Source: Candidatus Falkowiibacteriota bacterium
GTDB taxonomy: Bacteria > Patescibacteriota > Patescibacteriia > Patescibacteriales > UBA12075
Assembly (NCBI GenBank): GCA_003647675.1
Contig: QMNH01000089.1
Span: 1-5,003, forward strand
Direction of reading: 5' to 3'
Length of the DNA: 5,003 bases
The stretch's first letter is position 1. Each line of letters starts with the position of its first letter. A program made the position numbers and the translations under genes. Shown piece after piece: positions 1 to 5,003 of the stretch. The notes under the pieces were generated by a model that saw nothing but the letters and a program-made list of their open reading frames with translations, searched no databases and had not been told where the DNA came from.

Positions 1-602
1 CTATATGAAAGGTCTAAATCATATATAGCGCTGGTACCGCGCACTAAGCCGCGCAGGGAATTTTCGTTATCGGTTGATTTAACCCGGCCGATGCCGTTGT
101 CTGAAGTATAGTAATAAGGCGGCGCGATATTAAAGCCATTATAATCTTCAACCGCCCAGTATTCCTGCCAGTCCTCACTTAACGGTTCAATTAAACCTGC
201 TTTTGTCACTACCCGGTCGGTCCATTCGCTGACACCGCCGATTAAGTCATAAATTATATTAGAGTTAGTTAGAGCTAGGGCGATACTGCTAGACGCTTCA
301 TTAAACAGGCTCGCAGTCGGCAATTGCAGGCCGTCTGAAATTAAATCAATGTCGTTTTCCGCTGTTCGTATTACATTATCGGCAATAGTCAGCCATTCAT
401 TTTCCGTAATTAGATGGTAATCTTCTCCTACCTCCTGGCAAGCCAGTTTCGCTTCACCCTGCGTAACGTTCACCCATACCGGCGTTGAACTAGACCCGTG
501 TTCGTCCTCTAGTCTGGCTTCGCTCGCCGACACACAGAAACCGGGCATAGTACCGTATTTAGTTAATCCCGGAACCCAGACATATCCGTCCGCGCAATAA
601 GA
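1..602 (-). other. C-terminal FGE/SUMF1-type C-type-lectin-fold domain, truncated by the window edge
   Basis: Residues 1468-1667 of the fragment. The domain begins S-Y-C-A-D-G-Y-V-W-V-P-G, then Y-G-T-M-P-G-F-C-V, P-V-W-V-N-V-T-Q-G-E-A-K-L-A-C, Y-H-L-I-T-E-N-E-W-L-T-I-A (393-419), I-Y-D-L-I-G-G-V-S-E-W-T-D (216-254 region) and R-G-L-V-R-G-T-S-A-I-Y (21-53). This order follows the FGE superfamily: a FCV strand, an A-x-x-x-C helix, an L-x-T-E-x-E-W helix, a G-N-V-W-E-W-T-type motif, then an R-G-G-S-type strand. Two things differ from enzymes: the W-E-W motif is S-E-W, and the active-site cysteine of R-G-G-S-W-x-C is absent (V-R-G-T-S-A-I-Y). A ligand-binding role is therefore more likely than catalysis. 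The final 20-40 residues, normally ending near G-F-R, are outside the window. Confidence 0.75.
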
Positions 603-3600
603 CTCGAAAGCGCCGGCAACAAGTTTTCCTTCAACGCCCATGTCGCCCATGGTTTCATCAACTGCTTCGTCAAGCGCCAAACCGCAACCTCCGCCGGAGC
701 AGACCATTAGCCGGCCGTCAACCGTCATCTCGCCGACTACGCTTACGCGCCCGGTTTCGGCAATATTAACCACGCTGATTCCGTCAAATTGGAAATCGGC
801 AATATTGCCCTGGCCAACCTGATTAACCACAAATGCCGTTTTATCGGTCGTGGTTGAAGTCACAATCTCTACAATAGCAACGTCCGGTTCAGTAGAAGAG
901 GCATCATAAGCAGACACAGTGCCTAGCTTAATATTGCCTTCTTCGGTAATGGTGACAGCTGGGCTGCCGGAGCTAGGTTCCGGGGATCCAGAACCGGGCT
1001 CCATAGCAGCTTCCAGCGTGCTGATTCTATGATCAATTTCCCCTAAATTAGTTTCAAGCGTTAGTAGTCGGCTCGAAATTGCGTCGACACTACTAGCGAC
1101 TTTTAGCAGTTCATTATCTACGGTGTTAAACGCTACCGTTAAATGCTTATCAAAAGCATTAATCTGATCATCTACTATCGTAGTTACTGAGCTTGCTATA
1201 TTATAATCTTCAATAGCTTGCGATAATAATATTTCAACTTCATCTTCAATTTCCATCTCGGCGATATGCTGTGTAATTCTTGATTCTACCAATTCTACTG
1301 TCAGACTCTTGTTTCTACGTGAAATTAATACCTTGGCTACGCCCTCTCCCTCATCAAGGCCTTCTAAGGCCACGCCTACGGTTGGATCTCCCGGGTTTGC
1401 CCGCATAGCATATCCCGGTGTAGAAGAAGCGCTGGTTAAGCTGTCGCCCGGCCTTATAGATCCGTTTTCCGCGCTTACCTTGGCCGGAACCTGACCCAGC
1501 ATACCGACTATAACATAGTTTGGATCGTCATTATATCCGAATTGATTATTCCCTACTATTGACGGGTGAGTGGAAACTATTCCCATTACGTTTCCGTCCG
1601 AACCCCGGTCGCATCTCTTAACCGCGTTCTCTTGGCCAACATCAACGCAAACGGTTTCGCCTGCCTCTAAATTAATATCGTCTGTATAGAAAAATTCCGC
1701 ATAGTCAGAACCGTTTGTATACCAAGCACCGGTTGAATTAGAATCTCCGGCTACGCTTAATATATAGCCAGGCGTAGTAGAACCGATGCCGACATTGCCG
1801 TTAGCCAGTATTGTCAAGGCAATATTTTCTCCAACTGTTGTTGAAGTGCCGATAAAAAATTGGTCAGTTGTATCGTCAACGCCCATATAGAAATCATTGG
1901 TATCGCTGTTAAATATCAAACCGGTATCCTCGGACGCGCCAGTGCCGACTAAAACAGCGCTTTGGGCTCCGCCGGAAGTATCAAAGGTTAGGTAACCGTT
2001 AGAATCCACGGTAATATCGGCGTATAGCGTATCGCTGTAAGCTAGCTGGAACTGGGTGTCAGCCGATGATTTTATGGAAAGCATGGCACTGGATGTTGTA
2101 GTGCCGATGCCTAGATGTTTATTGGTATCGTCCCAGTAGAAATTAGAATTATCATGGGTCAGGGCCGTGCCGTTTGAGAATACTATTGAGCCGGAAGTAA
2201 ACGAAGTAGCGCCGGTGCCGCCATTAGCCAGACCTAAAGTGCCGGTAACGTCCAAATCATCGCCGGTACCGGATAAACTAATCGCGCCTAGAGTTAGTAC
2301 CTGTGAACTTTCGCTTATATAATTCTTGCCGGCGGCTACGCTTACCTCTGTTGAATTATCGGTGCCGGCTATGTCTACGTTTAGGGCGGTTCTGGCTCCG
2401 GCCGCGGTAGTGGCGCCTGTGCCACCTTTGTTTATGGCCAGAGTAGAAGTGGATAATATACCGCCAGTGCCGTTACCTAACAGGATATCGCCGGATGATA
2501 AAGTAACTGCGCCGGTGCCGCCTCTATTTACGTCCAAGGTACCGGTGGTGTCTGACAAAGCGATTTCCAGAGTATTTGTAGCAACGTCCAGCCATTTGCC
2601 GGTGCCGCTGTCATATACCAACAGGTCGCCGTCTGACGGACCGGAAATATTAGTATCGCTTAAATCGCTTATGCTTCCGGCTGAATTTGCCCAATACAGA
2701 TTGCCAAGGCCGTCTGATGTAAGCGCCTGTCCGCTTGCGCCGACAACTGTCGGTAAGTACCAGGTTAAATCGGTAGCCAAAGCGGACGAAGCGGCAAAAC
2801 CGACATAACTACCATCGTTATACATCTTATGGCTGGTTAAAGTTAGTACTTTTAGTCCAGCCATGTAAAAACTGGAGCTGGCCGTATATACGTCATCAGC
2901 GTAAATTGAACCGTTGACTTCCAAATTATGAGTTAGAGTAGTTGACCCGATTCCGACCTTCCCGGCTTCGTTTATGTAAAATAGGCTGGAACCGGTAGAA
3001 GAAGCAATACTGAACGGATCGGTTCCGGCGGTGCCTTCTAGCGCCAAAAGCGCTGTCGGCGTTGACGTACCGATTCCTACCCGGTCAGTATAGGCGTTAA
3101 CATACAAAGTATCGGCAATAGTGGTAGTGCCGGTTATTACGGCTGTATCACTAATTACCACGTCGCCGTTGTTAGCGGCCATCAGGGTCAAATCAAGATT
3201 TTCATAAGCGCTGTCAGTCTGGATATAGCCCGGTCCCTGAAAATTTATATTGCCGGCGCTGTCGTTGGTAAATATAAGATCATAAGCCATGGCCACGTCG
3301 CCGGATGAGCCGAATTGAACCGGATTATTAAATACGGATGCGGCCTCGGAGATGGTTACGATATCCGAACCGCCGGAATTTAAGGTCAGCAAATTGCCAC
3401 TGGTGCCGTCGGAGCGGATATAGAGACCGGAAGAAGTCGCGCCGGTATTGGTATTATAAATACTGGCCATATAATCGGTGGAAGAGCCGGTAATATCCAG
3501 TAAATAGCTTGGGTTATCAGTTCCCATGCCGATGTTGCCGGTGGCATCAATATATAAAGCTTCAACACTCGTGGAAGCGACATGCAGTAACGGACCGGAT

Positions 3601-5003
3601 TTAGATCCGTCTGAATATAATGTTAAGAGAGAATCTGGAGAAGAAGAGCTGATGCCGACCCGGCCGACATTTGTAATATGCAGTCTATTATAATAAGTTC
3701 CTCCTGTATTAGTAAGGAAGGAAATAGAACCAAGGTCTTCTTTAAAAGCAGTCATTCTAACTTGATTGCGTATTGATGCATTAGAATAATTTGATCCAAT
3801 TACATCTATTGATCCCATAACCGTTTCGCCCTCGTAAAAATTAAATGACCCGTAATTACTAGAATCTGTCCATGTTAATCTTTCAAATACGTTTTCTCCA
3901 TTACCGACAATATGTAGTAATGCGTCAGGACTAGTGGTTCCGATGCCGACATAGCCGTCAGGCATAATAAATAAACTGGAAGTGCCTTTTACTTGATTAG
4001 TAGAAGTCTCATAATAAGCAATCTGACCGGCATCACCGGTATTAACTACGCCCGAGCCTACGCCGGAACCGAGATTTTCCCAGGTACCGGCATTATTCCT
4101 GTATTGCATAGTCCCGCCCGAATCCCTAATACCGTAAGCGCCGTCAGCGGTCGTAGTTCCGAAATATAGATATCGGCTTGGGCCCTCCACGAATACATCG
4201 CCGTAAACGTTTAATTCCTGCGCTGGTGTTGTTGTGCCGATGCCGACGTAACCGTTTATATCTATTGTCATTCTAACCGCATCTACTGTTCCGAGCTGTA
4301 AAGCCGCGTCATTGTTTAAATTATAGGCTCCTAATAAAACGCTATTAGACAAAGCATCGATATAAGCATTATTTTCAGGATCAACGCCATCGGCGCCGGT
4401 TAATCCCAGTATAAACCCAGTAGTGCCGCCATCCTGGGTAAATTTAATAAACGAATTATCAGTCCCGCTCGTATCATCACTATCAGCCTCCAGATACAAT
4501 GCGGAATCACCAACACTTGAAATATGAAGATTATAATCCGGACTCGTCGTACCGATACCAACCTTACCGTCAGGCATTATAAATATACTAGAAGTGCCGC
4601 TTACCGCGTTAGTGCCGGTTTCGTAATAAGCTAATTGTCCGGCCTCCCCGGTATTAACCGTTCCAGCGCCCGAACCGTTAGTTGTCCAGTACAACGAACC
4701 GTCACCATAAGTAGTTAAAACTTGCGCCGGCGAGCCGTCCGCTATCGGTAAAGCCCAGACAAGGTCAGTAGCCAACGAAGAAGAGGCTTTAAATCCGGCA
4801 TAATTAGAGCCCTGATACATTCTGACTTGCCCTTGTGTCATAACCGGCTTACTATCCATGTAAAAAGTTGAGCTTGAAGTATAGATATCAGTCGCGTAAA
4901 GAGAACCATTAATTCCTAGTTTATAATAAGGCGTAGTGGAACCGATGCCGAAATTTCCGTTTTGCAGTATGGTCAAAAGCGTTGATGAGCCAATAGTAGT
5001 GGA
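1..5003 (-). CDS. Giant modular fibre-like surface protein with C-terminal lectin-fold domain, partial at both ends
   Basis: One uninterrupted reading frame fills the window (1,667 codons, base 5003 down to base 3, plus two bases of a further codon). I checked every triplet and found no stop. Neither the start nor the stop is in view, so signal peptide, ribosome binding site and final residues are unknown. Composition is Ser/Thr/Gly/Asn/Asp-rich with few Lys/Arg and no Cys in the first 1,100 residues, as in secreted beta fibres. Visible order: GIGT-repeat fibre, GGTGA collars, S-D-Y-A-E-F-F block, coiled coil, Gly/Ser/Pro linker, beta domain, FGE/C-type-lectin-like domain. The likely role, by inference from architecture, is a trimeric stalk on the cell surface that presents a C-terminal binding domain. 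Similar proteins are known to me from Patescibacteria/CPR genomes, often annotated as SUMF1-family or tail-fibre-domain proteins. A prophage tail fibre is the main alternative. The coding frame is very secure; the role is moderately supported. Confidence 0.93.
603..1004 (-). other. Gly/Ser/Pro/Glu linker and small beta-rich domain with a CX4C pair
   Basis: A flexible linker, G-S-G-S-P-E-P-S-S-G-S-P (960-995), follows the coiled coil. The domain after it has alternating strands: A-V-T-I-T-E-E-G-N-I-K-L-G, V-A-I-V-E-I-V-T-S, F-V-V-N-Q-V-G-Q-G-N-I-A-D-F-Q, I-S-V-V-N-I-A-E-T-G-R-V-S-V-V-G and M-T-V-D-G-R-L-M-V-C-S-G-G-G-C-G, then M-G-D-M-G-V-E-G-K-L-V-A-G-A-F-E. The two cysteines at 699-701 and 684-686 are spaced CX4C and could form a local disulfide. 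The G-N-I-x-x-F and G-R-V-S-V-V-G patterns resemble strands of the fibre repeats, so this may be a divergent fibre unit. I recognise the pattern as one that precedes FGE-like domains in CPR surface proteins, but cannot name a family. Confidence 0.65.
1005..1307 (-). other. Predicted trimeric coiled-coil stalk
   Basis: About 100 residues rich in Glu, Asp, Ile, Leu and Val, with no Gly/Pro breaks except one Gly near the end. Segments include L-T-V-E-L-V-E-S-R-I, A-E-M-E-I-E-D-E-V-E-I-L-L, V-A-F-N-T-V-D-N-E-L-L-K-V, I-S-S-R-L-L-T-L-E-T-N-L and I-D-H-R-I-S-T-L-E. Hydrophobic residues recur at 3-4 residue steps, as in heptads, especially in the last 45 residues. The composition changes sharply from the Thr/Gly-rich fibre upstream. 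Coiled coils following fibre and chaperone-type blocks usually hold three chains together. The first part is very acidic and may be helical without being a strict coiled coil. Confidence 0.7.
1308..1730 (-). other. S-D-Y-A-E-F-F block resembling a G2-peptidase/intramolecular-chaperone type domain
   Basis: Residues about 1092-1233 of the fragment. The block opens G-A-W-Y-T-N-G-S-D-Y-A-E-F-F, continues L-E-A-G-E-T-V-C-V-D, then V-M-G-I-V-S-T-H-P-S, V-G-M-L-G-Q-V-P-A-K-V, I-R-P-G-D-S-L-T-S-A, P-G-Y-A-M and V-G-V-A-L-E-G. The opening is like the [GS]-x-D-Y-A-E-[YF]-F signature of G2-type regions in phage neck-appendage proteins, where the family folds and can self-cleave after trimerisation. The whole block is also common in CPR surface proteins. 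Two cysteines (1647-1649 and 1611-1613, spaced CX11C) could pair. I infer an assembly or trimer-stabilising role. Whether self-cleavage occurs cannot be decided, because I cannot place catalytic residues with confidence. Confidence 0.65.
2067..2675 (-). other. Phage-tail-fibre-like region with three G-G-T-G-A collars
   Basis: This stretch starts with S-D-L-S-D-T-N-I-S-G-P-S-D-G-D-L-L-V-Y-D and a nearby K-W-L-D-V-A, a unit common in phage fibre proteins. Three G-G-T-G-A collars follow, at 2508-2522 (V-N-R before it), 2412-2426 (I-N-K before it) and 2208-2222 (L-A-N before it). The middle collar continues T-T-A-A-G-A-R-T-A-L-N, the classic phage fibre form. The second and third collars are followed or linked by L-T-L-G-A-I-S-L-S-G-T-G and V-F-S-N-G-T-A-L-T-type strands, then a GIGT motif. 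Such units are known from tailed-phage fibres and some bacterial surface fibres. In the cell they probably extend the stalk. Their presence suggests shared ancestry with phage fibres; it does not by itself show a prophage. Confidence 0.75.
2676..2963 (-). repeat. Fibre module A, copy 2 (96 residues)
   Basis: Second copy of the module at 4668-4958. The order is G-K-V-G-I-G-S-T-T-L, N-G-S-I-Y-A-D-D-V-Y, S-S-S-F-Y-M, M-Y-N-D-G-S-Y-V-G-F-A-A, L-A-T-D-L-T-W-Y-L-P and Q-A-L-T-S-D-G-L-G-N-L-Y-W. The best-kept parts are the G-I-G-S-T-T turn, the F-Y-M strand and the L-Y-W end. The usual Pro of the GIGT motif is Leu here. The two copies lie almost 2 kb apart, with unrelated fibre units between them, so this is a dispersed domain duplication rather than a tandem array. 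Confidence 0.85.
3909..4064 (-). repeat. Fibre module B, copy 2 (52 residues)
   Basis: Second copy of the 52-residue unit at 4521-4676, 40 of 52 residues identical and the same length. It reads V-N-T-G-D-A-G-Q-I-A-Y-Y-E-T, G-T-S-S-L-F-I-M-P-D-G-Y, V-G-I-G-T-T-S-P-D-A-L-L-H-I. Many codons differ at the third base between the copies even where the residue is the same, for example in the GIGTTSP segment. That points to an old duplication kept by selection on the protein, or to separate acquisition of related units, rather than a recent DNA duplication. It is preceded by a glycine-rich hinge and a short unit ending N-A-G-T-W-E-N-L. Confidence 0.9.
4521..4676 (-). repeat. Fibre module B, copy 1 (52 residues)
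   Basis: Begins in the Gly/Ser-rich end of module A copy 1, runs through V-N-T-G-E-A-G-Q-L-A-Y-Y-E-T, then G-T-S-S-I-F-I-M-P-D-G, and ends with V-G-I-G-T-T-S-P-D-Y-N-L-H-I. It matches bases 3909-4064 over exactly 52 codons with no gap and 40 identical residues (12 differences, several conservative: E/D, L/I, I/L). The protein pattern is a familiar connector in fibre proteins: a glycine hinge, an A-Y-Y strand, then a short strand leading into the GIGT turn. Confidence 0.9.
4668..4958 (-). repeat. Fibre module A, copy 1 (97 residues)
   Basis: Residues about 17-113 of the fragment. The module opens with a G-I-G-S-T-T-P motif and continues N-G-S-L-Y-A-T-D-I-Y, then S-S-S-T-F-Y-M, then M-Y-Q-G-S-N-Y-A-G-F-K-A, then L-A-T-D-L-V-W-A-L-P, and closes with Q-V-L-T-T-Y-G-D-G-S-L-Y-W. 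The closing pattern (W-x-L-P, about seven residues, Q-x-L-T-[TS]-x-G-x-G-x-L-Y-W) is familiar from phage tail-fibre and bacterial fibre proteins. It aligns without internal gaps to bases 2676-2963, with 48 of 96 residues identical by my count. It is therefore one copy of an internal duplication. Confidence 0.85.

Larger units (their letters stand above)
1731..5003 (-). other. N-terminal fibre region with ten V-G-I-G-T-T-[TS]-P motifs (residues 1-1091 of the fragment)
   Basis: This part is built from short beta-type units, each with the pattern [DN]-G-x-V-G-I-G-T-T-[TS]-P, about three residues, then a hydrophobic strand such as L-H-I or L-N-V. Motif positions are 4929-4952, 4539-4562, 4224-4247, 3927-3950, 3636-3659 (degenerate, V-G-I-S-S-S-S-P), 3510-3533 (I-G-M-G-T-D-N-P), 3057-3080, 2934-2957 (ends in Leu), 2091-2114 (ends in Ser) and 1770-1793. 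This motif is widespread in phage tail fibres, S74-type fibre proteins and large CPR surface proteins, where it forms trimeric beta structure. Here spacing between motifs is irregular: 130, 105, 99, 97, 42, 151, 41, 281 and 107 codons. The region contains no cysteine. The N-terminal end continues beyond the window, so the total number of motifs is unknown. Confidence 0.85.

Noticed and set aside
1..602. Active sulfatase-modifying (formylglycine-generating) enzyme
   Set aside because: The fold signature is present, but the catalytic cysteine strand is V-R-G-T-S-A-I-Y and the domain sits at the end of a fibre, so a binding role is more consistent.
640..822. 60-codon plus-strand open frame
   Set aside because: Antisense shadow of the beta domain next to the FGE-like domain; low-complexity Ser/Pro/Thr composition and no motif.
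1309..1494. 61-codon plus-strand open frame
   Set aside because: Antisense shadow of the conserved P-G-D-S-L-T and V-G-V-A-L-E part of the G2-like block.
2326..2808. 160-codon open frame on the plus strand, Pro/Val/Ala-rich
   Set aside because: It lies antisense to the GGTGA collar region. Its composition is the reverse complement of Gly/Thr/Ala/Asn codons, it has no recognisable domain, and the minus frame is clearly coding.
2823..2825. Internal methionine codons as possible gene starts
   Set aside because: The frame is open upstream with the same domain type, and I saw no gene boundary or convincing ribosome binding site at any internal Met.
3386..3583. 65-codon minus-strand open frame with hydrophobic stretches
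   Set aside because: It is in a different frame from the giant gene, which is clearly coding here with GIGT motifs on both sides. The hydrophobic look is a by-product of the frame shift.
1731..5003. CRISPR array or DNA-level tandem repeat, suggested by recurring gccgatgcc-like and gccggtgcc-like strings
   Set aside because: The strings encode GIGT and GGTG motifs in one protein frame, the spacing is irregular, and flanking bases diverge. They are protein repeats, not DNA repeats.
1..5003. Frameshift or assembly break, suggested by the change from Thr/Gly-rich fibre to acidic coiled coil near 1307
   Set aside because: The same frame stays open across the change and the domain order is coherent on both sides, so this is a domain boundary.

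Overview
The window is one continuous protein-coding segment on the minus strand. Read in triplets from base 5003 down to base 3, the reverse strand gives 1,667 sense codons with no stop. The frame is open at both edges, so the true start lies beyond base 5003 and the true stop lies left of base 1. No gene boundary, promoter, terminator, RNA gene, mobile element or CRISPR array can be supported. Shorter open frames elsewhere are antisense or out-of-frame shadows of this gene. Residue numbers below count from base 5003 (residue 1 = bases 5001-5003).

The protein is a giant, modular, fibre-like surface protein. From N to C the visible order is: (1) about 1,090 residues of Ser/Thr/Gly/Asn-rich beta-type fibre, with ten copies of a V-G-I-G-T-T-[TS]-P motif, two pairs of internally duplicated modules and three phage-tail-fibre-style G-G-T-G-A collars (bases about 1731-5003); (2) a conserved block of about 140 residues that opens with S-D-Y-A-E-F-F and resembles the G2-peptidase/intramolecular-chaperone type region of phage appendages (1308-1730); (3) a predicted trimeric coiled coil (1005-1307); (4) a Gly/Ser/Pro/Glu linker and a small beta domain (603-1004); (5) a C-terminal C-type-lectin-fold domain of the formylglycine-generating-enzyme (FGE/SUMF1) superfamily, cut by the window edge (1-602). 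All seven cysteines lie in parts 2, 4 and 5.

This architecture (GIGT fibre, DYAE-type block, coiled coil, FGE-like lectin domain) is one I associate with large surface proteins of candidate-phyla-radiation bacteria (Patescibacteria, Parcubacteria-type). The lineage is an inference from memory of the family, not from a marker gene. A prophage tail fibre is the main alternative. The frame contains no in-frame TGA, so nothing suggests the TGA=Gly code of Gracilibacteria or Absconditabacteria.

The most interesting possibility is at the left edge. The C-terminal domain belongs to the fold class that diversity-generating retroelements (DGRs) commonly mutate, and the segment where a variable repeat would be expected begins just as the window ends. 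The domain lacks the FGE active-site cysteine, so it looks like a binding domain rather than an enzyme. Whether a template repeat and reverse transcriptase lie further left cannot be seen here.
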